DNA from: Ferruginibacter sp.
Lineage (GTDB): Bacteria > Bacteroidota > Bacteroidia > Chitinophagales > Chitinophagaceae
Assembly: GCA_030655145.1 (NCBI GenBank)
Contig: JAURWD010000002.1
Location: 1-38,115, forward strand
DNA length: 38,115 nt
Reading direction: 5' to 3'
Below, piece after piece: positions 6,824-15,402 of this stretch. The position numbers and the translations under genes were made by a program. Position 1 is the stretch's first letter; each line of letters starts with the position of its first letter. The notes below the pieces were generated by a model. It made no database searches. It was not told the DNA's origin and worked only from the letters and a program-made list of their open reading frames with translations.

Positions 6824-8293
6824 TTAATTGGGAAGCTCAGCCGCATTATGATGCAGGGGCATGGAGATCGTGAAGGAATTCAATCCATCTTCATGCGAGC
6901 GCAACTGGTAGTTAAAACCGTGCAGCATCAGGATCTTTTTTACAATAAGAAGTCCAAGCCCAATGCCGGGAGGGCGGCTGGCAAAAACGTCTTTTTCGGT
7001 GCTGTTAAACCAGGTATTTACCTGCGGGGTTATGTCAACGCCTGAGTTACTGATTGAAAAACTGAGCAACTCGTTTTCTTTTTCGATCTCCACTTTTATG
7101 ATGCCCTGGGCCGGCGTGTACTTGAGCGCATTTACCATCAGGTTTTCGATCACTCTTTCCATTAGCTTGATATCAGCTAATATCCAGTCTGAATTTTTGA
7201 TCTGCGAGTCGTCCAGGTTAATTTCTTTTTCCTGCGCAGCAGCGCCACTCTCATAAACGATCTCTTGTAAAACTTCGGAGAACACAAAGGGTTCTTTCTT
7301 TAAGTTGAATTCCACAGAATCGATCCTTGACAGGTCAAACAATTGCATCACCATATCTTCAACTTGTCTTATTTTTCGATACACCAGTTGCAAATATTCT
7401 TCTTTCATCAAAGCCGGCTGCGTGGTGGTCATGAGCAAGGTTTCGGTATACCCGCGGGCAACGGATAGGGGTGTACGCAGATCATGCGAAATGTTGGCAA
7501 TAAACTCCTTGCGCTCCTTTCCTGTTTGGGTCAGCTTGTCAATATTCAGCACCAACAGGTCGGCCATGGTATTGAAGGTGGTGGTCACTGGTGTCATTTC
7601 AGTATATTTTTTCACATTAAAACGGGCACTGAAATCTCCTTGCTGAAAACGGTCGAGGGTTTGCAGCACGCTGTCGTAATTCCGCCGGAGGCGATTGATG
7701 TAAACAAACGCAAAAATGATAGAGAGGAGGACTATCGCGATGAGCACCTTGAACAACAGGCCATTGAAATAGGTGGAAAAAAGCATTTGGTTTAGGTTAC
7801 GATTGCTGCCGAGAATAACGTAGATGTAGCCCAGCAATTTTGATCCATTCCTGACCTCGGCGGCGGAAAATATTTTGGGCCTGTGTCGCTCCCGAGGGTC
7901 TGGCCCCTTGATGTATTTTTCTCCTCTTGTGGCGATGAGCTGCCGCAGCGGGTCAACAGATATTTTACCTGACTGCAGCGGGTTCTCATTGTCATGATAG
8001 GCGATGACTTTCCCCGTAGTATCAAGAAAATAAACTTCCACACTTGGACTTAACACCATTGCATCATAAAAAACAGAATCCGCCTTTTTTTTGTCTATTC
8101 CTTCGTTAATGAAGGGCGAGGTAAACCTGGCGATATGCGCCGCGACATCTTTATTTAATAATTGAGTACTCGCCTCGTGAAAATTTGAGACGCTCAGGTA
8201 GGTCAACCACATAAACAACAAGCTGAGTATTGTTATGATCGCAAAAACCAGGATACCGATCTGGCTGAATATGCTGTAATTTTTTTCCTTCAT
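6824..8293 (-). CDS. Membrane histidine kinase with periplasmic sensor and HAMP domain
   Basis: A 489-residue kinase. TM1 is at about 11-32, a periplasmic sensor follows at 33-165 (contains VEVYFLDTTGKVIAYHDNENP, a PAS/Cache-like strand set), TM2 at about 177-198 and HAMP at about 200-252. HisKA has the H box FIANISHDLRTPL with phospho-acceptor His270. The HATPase domain has an N box around 383-389 (ENLMVNALKYTP) and G2 box GIGLGL at 443-448. The G1 box reads SISNSGVDI instead of DxGxG, so the conserved ATP-contacting Asp is Asn and the second Gly is Asp. This may lower kinase activity or bias the protein toward phosphatase action. It overlaps the response regulator gene by 4 bp (ATGA), so the two form one operon. 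Confidence 0.92.
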   Translation of the reverse strand: MKEKNYSIFSQIGILVFAIITILSLLFMWLTYLSVSNFHEASTQLLNKDVAAHIARFTSPFINEGIDKKKADSVFYDAMVLSPSVEVYFLDTTGKVIAYHDNENPLQSGKISVDPLRQLIATRGEKYIKGPDPRERHRPKIFSAAEVRNGSKLLGYIYVILGSNRNLNQMLFSTYFNGLLFKVLIAIVLLSIIFAFVYINRLRRNYDSVLQTLDRFQQGDFSARFNVKKYTEMTPVTTTFNTMADLLVLNIDKLTQTGKERKEFIANISHDLRTPLSVARGYTETLLMTTTQPALMKEEYLQLVYRKIRQVEDMVMQLFDLSRIDSVEFNLKKEPFVFSEVLQEIVYESGAAAQEKEINLDDSQIKNSDWILADIKLMERVIENLMVNALKYTPAQGIIKVEIEKENELLSFSISNSGVDITPQVNTWFNSTEKDVFASRPPGIGLGLLIVKKILMLHGFNYQLRSHEDGLNSFTISMPLHHNAAELPN

Positions 8294-8982
8294 TCCGAAA
8301 ATCTATACCCGGTGCCCCAGGAGGTTAAAATATATTGCGGGTTTTGCAGATCGGGTTCGATCTTAATACGCAGGCGATTGATATGGGAAGTGATGGTATG
8401 TTCATAGCCGGCAAAAGCCATTCCCCAGATGAGTTCAAGCAATTCGTTGCGGCTATAGGTTTTGCCCGGGTTGGTGGCGAGGAGTTGCAACAGGTCAAAT
8501 TCCTTAGGTGTCAGGTCGAGCCGTTTATTTTTAAGAGAGGCTTTTCGTTTTTTTTGATCGATGCATAGATCTTTAAAAATAAGGTCTTGCTGTTGCACAA
8601 CATCTGTTACTTCACCAATACTTCTCCGTCTCAGCAAGGCCTTGGTACGGGCCATAAGCTCCATGATCCCAAAAGGCTTGGTAACATAATCATCGGCTCC
8701 TAATTCTAGTGCAAGTACCTTATCCATTTCATCACTGTTGGAGGTGAGCATCATGATGGGCAACAAGCTGTCTTCTGTTCTTACTTTTCTGCAAATTTCA
8801 ATCCCGCTTATTCCTGGCAAGGTGATGTCCAGGATGAGGAGATCGAAGGTTTCACTTTTAATACGGTCCAAGGCTTCCATTCCATCGGCACAACAACTGA
8901 ACTGGTAGCTGTGCAATTTGAAATGCAGGCTCAAAAGACCGGAGATCTCCAGGTCGTCTTCTACCAATAAAACCTTTTTCAT
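8290..8982 (-). CDS. OmpR/PhoB-family response regulator
   Basis: The receiver domain begins MKKVLLVEDDLEISGLL. This second ATG (8982) was preferred over the ATG at 8994 because it matches the family start exactly. Counted from the first ATG, the acidic pocket is the EDD pair and the phospho-acceptor is Asp56 in DLLILDITLPGISG, with the conserved Lys in YVTKPFGIMEL. The C-terminal winged helix is complete: LDLTPKEFDLLQLLATNPGKTYSRNELLELIWG, and then HINRLRIKIEPD...LTSWGTGYRF. Its gene precedes and overlaps the kinase gene, the usual arrangement for a cognate pair. Target genes are not visible, though the lipoprotein genes downstream are candidates. Confidence 0.95.
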   Translation of the reverse strand: MKKVLLVEDDLEISGLLSLHFKLHSYQFSCCADGMEALDRIKSETFDLLILDITLPGISGIEICRKVRTEDSLLPIMMLTSNSDEMDKVLALELGADDYVTKPFGIMELMARTKALLRRRSIGEVTDVVQQQDLIFKDLCIDQKKRKASLKNKRLDLTPKEFDLLQLLATNPGKTYSRNELLELIWGMAFAGYEHTITSHINRLRIKIEPDLQNPQYILTSWGTGYRFSE

Positions 8983-8994
8983 AATCCTGTTCAT

Positions 8995-9712
8995 TTACTT
9001 GCTGCGGCGAAGCAGTCAGGTTGCATGAAGGTACTCACCGCCAGTTGGAAAGTTATCACGGAAGTATGCTTTTTAATTCAGGAGAACTAAATCGGCAGAA
9101 GACTTCGAAATGGTATAGGTAATAGAAACGAAAGGGGAGAAGCTCCTTCGATACAATGATCTATTCGGGTAGCGCTCCCGCGAGATTAATTGCTGGAGCT
9201 TTTGCTGGTAACTTTTTAGCCAGGAAAAGTTCTAATGACCCGGAAGCGTACACAAAAATTTTATTTAATCCCTGGAAGAAAACTTAAAAGAATAAAAGCA
9301 TCAGTAGTTCGGGGAGGTCGCAGATACCGCTTGTTAGCTGCTAGTCGACTTACATCACCGTCTGGCTCCAGGGAACTACAACTCACTGCCTCTGGAGATG
9401 CAAACCCCTGATCGGTATCACTTTTTCAAATGACATCGATCATCCCTGGTTATTTTTCATTTTTCCAACTTTAGGCTTGAGAACTATTGGTTGAAGAAAG
9501 CTATGCAAATTGGTTGTTGATTGGGGCTACTTGGATTTTGGTTATCAAGCGCTTTGGTTATTATTCATCTGTTGCAAGTCACCTGTTTCTTACGGTAAAC
9601 ATTTCACGAAGTATTGAGTTACGGCACCTCGCTTTGCATTGTTATATTTTTTTTTGTTTTTGAAATAATTACACATCAGTATCAAATATTCTAACCTGGC
9701 AACTTCTAATAT
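8995..9712. other. Gene-free interval of about 700 bp
   Basis: I see no open frame of useful length, no tRNA-like cloverleaf and no mobile-element end. The only structure noticed is a short perfect inverted repeat AACTTTT/AAAAGTT near 9211-9232. A run of T (around 9649-9657) lies before the gene at 9713. It could be decayed coding sequence or a long leader of the response-regulator operon. Confidence 0.5.
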
Positions 9713-10096
9713 ATGGCTATTAAACATTTTTTGTTTTGGCTACCAATGATAGTACTTGCATTTGCAAATGCAACACTAAGAGAATTGGTGTTTACAAAAC
9801 ATTTCACTGAATTTCGGGCGCACCAGTCATCAACTGTGACACTGATAGTTCTTTGTTCAATATATGTGTGGTTGGTGTTTCCACAGTTGAACATTCAGGA
9901 TGTTAAACAGGCCCTGTTGATCGGTTTTGTATGGGTGGTATTGACAGTTGCCTTTGAATTTTCCTTGGGTCGGTTTACTGGTAAATCCTGGGAATATCTT
10001 TTACATGACTATGATCTTTTTGCCGGTCGTATCTGGTTGCTTTTCCTTCTGTGTCTGTTGCTCTTGCCCTACGTCTTTTATGCCATAAGAAAATAA
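9713..10096 (+). CDS. Small four-helix integral membrane protein, function unknown
   Basis: A 127-residue protein with four predicted transmembrane segments: residues about 5-22 (FLFWLPMIVLAFANATL), 41-60 (VTLIVLCSIYVWLVFPQL), 68-88 (LLIGFVWVVLTVAFEFSLG) and 105-124 (GRIWLLFLLCLLLLPYVFY). Polar conserved-looking residues sit in the loops: LRELVFTKHF after TM1, and FEFSLGRFTGKSWEYLLHDYDLFAGRIW between TM3 and TM4. I believe this belongs to a widespread uncharacterised bacterial membrane family with the same FEFxxGR...SWxxLxxDY pattern, but I cannot name a Pfam entry. It stands alone between a gene-free stretch and a convergent gene. Confidence 0.75.
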   Translation: MAIKHFLFWLPMIVLAFANATLRELVFTKHFTEFRAHQSSTVTLIVLCSIYVWLVFPQLNIQDVKQALLIGFVWVVLTVAFEFSLGRFTGKSWEYLLHDYDLFAGRIWLLFLLCLLLLPYVFYAIRK

Positions 10097-10261
10097 TCCG
10101 ATTGACAAAGAAACTACTCGTTAGCCTAAGTAGTCCCAAAAAGCTGGGTGGAGGAATGCTTTGTCCTTACGTCACTACATCGGGCAAAAGTTGAGTCTTG
10201 GGCGAAGATGCGCTTCACTCCTGGTCTCCTTTGTAAAACGCCCCAAAAAGTTTCATCTTCC

Positions 10262-11656
10262 TTATCTCAACAAAACAAGTTTGCCCCTTCGTTCAGCCGC
10301 TCCTTTCGTGGTAGTGAAACGACAGATCCACGTGAAGCCGCCAGGCGGTTGCTTTACTCCTTGAATGGTGCCGTTCCAACCTGCTGCTGGATCATTTGAC
10401 TTGTATACAACCTGGCCCCAGCGGTTAAACACCGTCAACTCAAAATCGAGCAACGCTCCACTGGTCAATACTTTAAACCGATCATTTTTTCCATCTCCGT
10501 TCGGTGTAAAAGCCGAGGGGAAATACACTGTACACATACCCTCTTCAACCAGCACCTGCTGCAGCGTACTTCCGCAGGTATTCGTAACAGTTACTGAATA
10601 ACTACCGGGTTTTGAAACAACGAAATTTTCGTTGGCCGATCCATCCTGCCAGGTGTAACTAAGGAAGTCGCCGGGATTCAATGCAAGGGAATCTCCTGCA
10701 CAAAGAACATACTTTGGCTGCAGGGTAGGTGCCGGCTTATCCTGAACAACCAGGTTTACCGTTCGGATGCTGTCGCACCCATTTGTCCCGGGGTACCGGG
10801 TTACATAATTTCCCGTTTGATTATAGCCCAGGAAACTCTGCCCGGCGCAGATGGCAGTATCAATGGTGGATCCCTTCACCGGCTGCACAGACAGGTTGAG
10901 CACCACGCTGGAATCGCAACCGTTCGGGTTGGTAAATGTTTGAAAATAATAACCTGCAGCAGTCAACACCTTGTTACCAAAATTGTAACCTTCGCCTTCG
11001 CAGATGCTAACAGCTACCGTGTCTGCATTTGGCGCTGCAACATCCTCGGTTGACGCTTCCACGAGTAAGCCCGCTACCGTCGCCGAAGAAGCAAGTTGGA
11101 TAACGAGCGAATTCGCTCCTGCTTTCCAACCCTGGCACAAAACAACCGTGGTTTTATCTTTTGGCGTCATGTTAGGATTGAACGGGTTGGGCACCGGCAC
11201 ATTCGGTAGGTTGCCACTTTGTGGAACCCCATTCACAAAAATCTCAAAAACAGAGTTATCCGCATACAGGTCAAGGTTTAAACAAAACGCGTCATTGTCG
11301 TTGTAGCTTTTGCCACAGAGATTTGCGCAGGCAAGGTTGAACTCGAGTTTATAGAACAGGTAAATGCTGCCACCATGTTCACCGGTAGGACTGAATGAAA
11401 GCCAGGTTTGCGGGTTATAATATTCAGAAGAAAGACCGGTCATGACGATGGCTGCTTTGTAATTTCCATTGAGGGAATCGGTAGCGATCATCCACTTGCT
11501 GTCAGCCTCGCCCGGATTACTGCCGCCGGTGTGGAAGAACGCTTTGGACGGTGGCGCACCAATAGCAGGGGAGCATTGCGCCTGCGCCTGGTTAATATCA
11601 AGCATAAGCAGCACAAAGGCGGACAGGATGATTTTTGCAAGAATTCGTAGCTGCAT
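10262..11656 (-). CDS. Secreted protein with gliding-motility-type C-terminal (T9SS type B) sorting domain
   Basis: The ATG at 11656 is taken as the start because it gives a clean signal peptide, MQLRILAKIILSAFVLLMLDINQAQAQ; a GTG at 11704 would only add 16 charged residues. The protein has about 464 residues. The N-terminal half, about 30-210, is a beta-sandwich-like region with several cysteines (LACANLCGKSYNDNDAFC). The middle has two Ig-like repeats of the CDSS/CDSI kind (ICEGEGYNFGNKVL...NGCDSSVVLNLSV; ICAGQSFLGYNQTG...NGCDSIRTVNLVV). The C-terminus, VYFPSAFTPNGDGKNDRFKV...FNRWGQVVYKS, is the CHU_C/TIGR04131 sorting domain that directs type IX secretion. It is likely cell-surface or released; no enzymatic motif is seen. 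Confidence 0.9.
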   Translation of the reverse strand: MQLRILAKIILSAFVLLMLDINQAQAQCSPAIGAPPSKAFFHTGGSNPGEADSKWMIATDSLNGNYKAAIVMTGLSSEYYNPQTWLSFSPTGEHGGSIYLFYKLEFNLACANLCGKSYNDNDAFCLNLDLYADNSVFEIFVNGVPQSGNLPNVPVPNPFNPNMTPKDKTTVVLCQGWKAGANSLVIQLASSATVAGLLVEASTEDVAAPNADTVAVSICEGEGYNFGNKVLTAAGYYFQTFTNPNGCDSSVVLNLSVQPVKGSTIDTAICAGQSFLGYNQTGNYVTRYPGTNGCDSIRTVNLVVQDKPAPTLQPKYVLCAGDSLALNPGDFLSYTWQDGSANENFVVSKPGSYSVTVTNTCGSTLQQVLVEEGMCTVYFPSAFTPNGDGKNDRFKVLTSGALLDFELTVFNRWGQVVYKSNDPAAGWNGTIQGVKQPPGGFTWICRFTTTKGAAERRGKLVLLR

Positions 11657-11938
11657 CAAAGCAATGTTTTCATCCGTAAGATAGCGATATCTCCAGCTAA
11701 ACACTCCCGCAGGCCCATATACGCAGTTTGAACCAGGGCCGACACTTCTCCAGCGGCGGAACGAAAACCATTTTCCAGGTGAACGCTAACCTTCGGCGAA
11801 ACGCGGTTAGCCGTTACCGTTCGCCTTTAAATTTTGGCGGTTGAAATCAGCACTTATTGTATGTTCCGCTCACTACGATTAATCAATAACTTCATGTAAT
11901 TCATTGTATTTATTTCAAGATTCACCCTGGTTTACAAT

Positions 11939-13177
11939 ATGAAAACTTTTATCCAGACCTTCCTGGTCTTAATTTTTGCCGGATGGCAATTCTGCAGCTT
12001 CGGACAACAATTGATATTTACCCCGGCAGAATCCGAAGCAATTCACGACAGCATCAGGAAGAGCCGGTGGGATGTTGGAGGAAGATTGTCGCACTACAGT
12101 TTCAGGTATATGTCGGAATTTTTCCCCGTGGCCATGATTCATAAAGCGGCAGTGCCTTATCAATTCCAGTTGGCTCCCAAAAAGTCAATTGACAACATCC
12201 TCATTAAATCGAAGAAAGACACGCTCTATTTTGCCAGCTATTTAAACAAGTTGCACATCGCCAGTTTTATCGTGGTTCAAAAAGGTAAGATCGTTTATGA
12301 AAAATATTTTTCAATGTTGCCCGAAGAGCAGCACTCATTGCAGTCCGTCACCAAGGTGATCACCGCCTCTCTTGTAACACGGCTCATTAACGAACGGCGC
12401 ATCAACCGGGATGAATCCATCGAAAAATACATTCCCGAATTGAAAGGTTCGGATTGGCAGGGGATCACCGTGAAAGATATTTTAAACATGCGCTCGGGGA
12501 TGGACAGTGCATCCATTGATTTCGAGACCGGTCCATTTTCAAATCCCCAACATAGAACCTATCAACTCGAATCGGCGCTGGGCCTTTTACCGGTGGCAGC
12601 GAATACGCCCGGCTCTGTCTACAAATTCATCAGGGAATTAAAAAAAGAAAAAGCTCCCGGCATCGACGCTGAGTACAGCAATATCAACACTTTTGTCCTT
12701 GGCTGGCTCGTAGAAAAAGTAACGAATAAAAAATATGCCGACCTGGTGACGGAGCTGATCTGGAAACCGATGGGCGCTTCCCCCGACGCGTACAGTTGTT
12801 TGTCAGACAGAGGAATTGCCTGGCCACACGGCGGTATCTCGGCAACCTTGCGGGACCTTGCTCGTTTTGGAATGCTCTTCACGAAACCTGAAATCGTTTC
12901 AAAAAAAGAGAGCATCATAACCTTCGCACAGTTAAAAGAAATTTTTGATGCACCGTCCATCGTCAACCCGATAGGGCCATTCAAATGGGCATACCAGTGG
13001 GACCTCGCAAGTGATGGATTGATGATGAAAGGAGGCTTTGGTGGACAAGCGCTTTTTGTACACCCGGAAAAAGAGATCGTGATCGCGTACTTTAATTATA
13101 GTGACCAGGATTGGTCAATCGACAACAACCTTTCTAAACGGGCTTTGGATGAAATATTCAAAGCCCTGGCTGATTAA
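11939..13177 (+). CDS. Serine hydrolase of the class C beta-lactamase / esterase fold
   Basis: A 412-residue protein with signal peptide MKTFIQTFLVLIFAGWQFCSFGQ, so it is exported. The penicillin-binding fold motifs are in order: SxxK is Ser136-Val-Thr-Lys139 (SLQSVTKVITASL), YxN is Tyr246-Ser-Asn248 (DAEYSNINTFVLGWL), and the third motif is His297-Gly-Gly in place of KTG. HxG is common in esterase and D-aminopeptidase relatives rather than true beta-lactamases. The line LNMRSGMD before the second motif is also typical. Expected activity is hydrolysis of an ester or a D-amino-acid peptide; beta-lactam resistance should not be assumed. The gene stands alone and has no same-strand partner within 200 bp. 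Confidence 0.9.
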   Translation: MKTFIQTFLVLIFAGWQFCSFGQQLIFTPAESEAIHDSIRKSRWDVGGRLSHYSFRYMSEFFPVAMIHKAAVPYQFQLAPKKSIDNILIKSKKDTLYFASYLNKLHIASFIVVQKGKIVYEKYFSMLPEEQHSLQSVTKVITASLVTRLINERRINRDESIEKYIPELKGSDWQGITVKDILNMRSGMDSASIDFETGPFSNPQHRTYQLESALGLLPVAANTPGSVYKFIRELKKEKAPGIDAEYSNINTFVLGWLVEKVTNKKYADLVTELIWKPMGASPDAYSCLSDRGIAWPHGGISATLRDLARFGMLFTKPEIVSKKESIITFAQLKEIFDAPSIVNPIGPFKWAYQWDLASDGLMMKGGFGGQALFVHPEKEIVIAYFNYSDQDWSIDNNLSKRALDEIFKALAD

Positions 13178-13381
13178 GACTGCACCGATGCGCTTATTTC
13201 CACGGCGATATTCTGTGAGCTGTCTTCTCTCTTTTGAAGCAATTAATTCGTGTAAAAAATTAGTGCACATATTTGCTGAACAGCACTTCTTAAAAATTTG
13301 ACATCAACAGCCGGTTTTTAAATCACCATAATTTTACGATCTTTCCGTCTTTAAGTTGTATTCAGCCATTAAATAGCGACT

Positions 13382-14158
13382 GTGACCAAAACTACCATTG
13401 CGCATGTTTGCAAGAACTGCAGTAACGACTTTGTCGGAAATTTTTGTAATAACTGCGGACAGAAAGACGCTCACCGCATTACCCTTTCGCACGTCGTACA
13501 TGATGTGATCCATGTTTTCCTCCATGCCGATAAAGGCATATTTCCATTTATGGGTAACCTGTTGATAGCACCGGGTAAACTCGCGTTCGACTATATCAAT
13601 GGGAAACGCCGGATGTTCAATCCTTTCCAATATTATATTCTTAGCGTGGGGCTGATCCTTTTCCTGATGTCGAAGTCAAGTTTTTACGATGAGCTGGACA
13701 CCATCACGAATGGCAGTGCTCAAAAAATTCCTGGTATAATGGGTAAGGCAATGACAGACTTTAATGTTTTTCTCCGGAAGAATGGCAACATCATCACCTT
13801 TCTTTCCATGCCGCTGATTGCTCTTAGCAGTTGGCTTTTTTTCAAGAAGCGAAAAGAAAATTATGCGGAGCATTTTACCATGATGATTCTTTCGATGGGG
13901 CAGGTCTGTACGGTCAACGCCATCTTTTTACTTTTTACAATTTTCATCAAGGTTCCTGTGAGTTATTCGGCCGGACTTTCCTTTGTATTGGTGGTGTTAA
14001 GTCTTTGGATGACCTACGCACAATACTATCGGTTAGGAATAGTACGATCTTTTTTTAAAGGTTTGCTGGTAAATATTTTGGGCTATTTTTTCCAGGTGAT
14101 ATTGTTCATTGTTCTTTTAATTCTTTATGTGGTGTACCTGAAGACGAAAGCAGGGTAG
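13382..14158 (+). CDS. DUF3667-like membrane protein with N-terminal zinc ribbon
   Basis: A 258-residue protein using a GTG start at 13382; no in-frame ATG lies before the first motif. Residues 10-25 form a zinc ribbon, Cys10-x2-Cys13...Cys22-x2-Cys25 (CKNC...CNNC). It is followed by HVVHDVIHVFLHADKGIFPFMGNLLIAPGKLAFDYINGKRRMFNPFQYY, the recognisable DUF3667 core in which conserved polar residues precede the first membrane span. About five transmembrane segments follow (near 84-100, 138-155, 166-190, 196-216 and 228-252). The function of the family is unknown; the cytoplasmic zinc ribbon may mediate protein contacts. The gene stands alone. Confidence 0.8.
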   Translation: MTKTTIAHVCKNCSNDFVGNFCNNCGQKDAHRITLSHVVHDVIHVFLHADKGIFPFMGNLLIAPGKLAFDYINGKRRMFNPFQYYILSVGLILFLMSKSSFYDELDTITNGSAQKIPGIMGKAMTDFNVFLRKNGNIITFLSMPLIALSSWLFFKKRKENYAEHFTMMILSMGQVCTVNAIFLLFTIFIKVPVSYSAGLSFVLVVLSLWMTYAQYYRLGIVRSFFKGLLVNILGYFFQVILFIVLLILYVVYLKTKAG

Positions 14159-14275
14159 GGATGGGGATGGGGTTGATGTTACTTTGAGTGAACCGATTAT
14201 TTTAGCTTGGGAAAAAAGCGCATGGTTGTTGCGGCATTGTACAGATCAAATACGCCACTTCAATAAATACAAAAT

Positions 14276-14671
14276 ATGAAAACGAAAAAAATATGGGCTA
14301 ATCTCGCCGTAGACAACCTGGAACGCACAACCAACTTCTATACTCAAATAGGATTTACCCCAAACGGATCTTCTGAAGAACTTACCAGTTTTATCGTTGG
14401 TGAAAAGGAGTTTGTCATTCACTTCTTTCTAAAAGATGTTTTGCAGACCAACATCAAAGGCACCCTGGTGGATCCGGGAGAAGCTAATGAGATCATATTC
14501 ACAATATCGGCCAGCAGCACTGCTGAGGCGGATGCCTGGGCGGAGGAAGTCAGGAATGCGGGCGGCACGCTGGTTTCGCAACCAGAGGCTTTTGGGAAAG
14601 GATATTACGGGTTCGTGTTTGCCGATCCGGATGGACACCGGTTTAATGTATTTTTTATGGAAGGGCTTTAG
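14276..14671 (+). CDS. VOC-superfamily (glyoxalase/bleomycin-resistance-like) protein
   Basis: A 131-residue single-domain protein with the paired beta-alpha-beta-beta-beta modules of the vicinal oxygen chelate fold. The first module opens KIWANLAVDNLERTTNFYTQIGFTPN and the second has AEADAWAEEVRNAGGTLVSQP followed by GYYGFVFADPDGHRFNVFFMEG. The F-DPDGHRFNV ending is close to the PhnB/YaeR-like group. It probably acts in the cytoplasm as a dimer. Only part of the metal triad is apparent, and no substrate can be assigned. Confidence 0.88.
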   Translation: MKTKKIWANLAVDNLERTTNFYTQIGFTPNGSSEELTSFIVGEKEFVIHFFLKDVLQTNIKGTLVDPGEANEIIFTISASSTAEADAWAEEVRNAGGTLVSQPEAFGKGYYGFVFADPDGHRFNVFFMEGL

Positions 14672-14717
14672 GCAGGAAAATAAATCTCAACAGAAAATTT
14701 ATCGGGCCACAAAATTA

Positions 14718-14737
14718 TTCCTGCCGACAGGCAGGAA
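14718..14737. repeat. Short perfect hairpin TTCCTGCC-gaca-GGCAGGAA
   Basis: An 8-bp perfect inverted repeat with a 4-nt loop, between the VOC gene (ends 14671) and the convergent lipoprotein gene (ends 14794). A third partial copy GGCAGGAAAAT occurs right at the end of the VOC gene. There is no T-run on either side, so it is a weak candidate terminator; it may be one copy of a dispersed intergenic repeat. Confidence 0.5.
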
Positions 14738-14793
14738 ATTAAACAGGTGATCCCAATGGCAGGTTGCGTCGATTACCAGGAAAGTAAAACAAG

Positions 14794-15219
14794 TTAATTC
14801 GTCCGCAATACAACCTGCGGCCCCGGAAAAGAGATGCTCGCATCGTCCTCAGCCGTTATAAAAAAGCGCCGTGGTTTAAATGCAGATACTGCCCTTAATG
14901 ATGCTTTCAACTTACTCGAAAAAATCCCACTGGAACTTTTTAATTGCCCCAAATTCTTCATGCCATTTTTTTCAGACTCCATCCATACGACATAGGTTGA
15001 GCGGGGCGGGATCAGCTTATCTGAGCCTGCAAGATTGTTCACGTCTACCTTGATCTCGTAATTATTATTCCTGTCTGTTTTGTATTTGACAGCACCTTCG
15101 GCCGCTGGCACCGCGGATGAATTCTGGAACATCATCTTCTTGGAACACGAAACAAACATTAAGGAGACGATGCTTATCAATAACGCGGAATTTACTGAAC
15201 GGGGGTAAAATAATTTCAT
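14794..15219 (-). CDS. Small lipoprotein of unknown function
   Basis: A 141-residue protein with a lipoprotein signal peptide (SALLISIVSLMFVSC, acylated Cys25 followed by SKK). The mature part is about 115 residues. It has a mainly beta pattern: GAVKYKTDRNNNYEIKVDVNNLAG, then RSTYVVWMES, LGQLKSSSG and FFITAEDDASISFPGPQVVL. The YVVWMES...KNLGQLKSSSG core resembles the beta-sandwich of anti-sigma-K C-terminal domains, but there is no membrane span or anti-sigma N-terminus, so I give no function. It is convergent with the VOC gene and separated from the TonB receptor by about 180 bp. Confidence 0.75.
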   Translation of the reverse strand: MKLFYPRSVNSALLISIVSLMFVSCSKKMMFQNSSAVPAAEGAVKYKTDRNNNYEIKVDVNNLAGSDKLIPPRSTYVVWMESEKNGMKNLGQLKSSSGIFSSKLKASLRAVSAFKPRRFFITAEDDASISFPGPQVVLRTN

Positions 15220-15402
15220 AAAAACCTTTTTACAAAGTTAACCCTTTCGATCTCGTTTGATCGGGGTATTAACGTATTACAATGATTCTGTATGCGGTAT
15301 AATTCGGCTGATAAATGCGGGTATCCTTAGCAGGTAGTAGTGGTAAGTTTTAAATTGGTTAAGATGATAAATATTCCAGCGGACCCGATCAGGTGACACA
15401 AC

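Noticed and set aside
9211..9232. Inverted repeat AACTTTT/AAAAGTT as a terminator
   Set aside because: AT-rich 7-bp stem, no T-run, and no gene ends near it.
11939..13177. Beta-lactamase resistance gene call for the serine hydrolase
   Set aside because: The third motif is HGG rather than KTG, which points to an esterase or peptidase relative rather than a class C beta-lactamase.
14718..14737. Hairpin between convergent genes as a bidirectional terminator
   Set aside because: The stem is only 8 bp and lacks a T-run on either side; kept as a repeat only.
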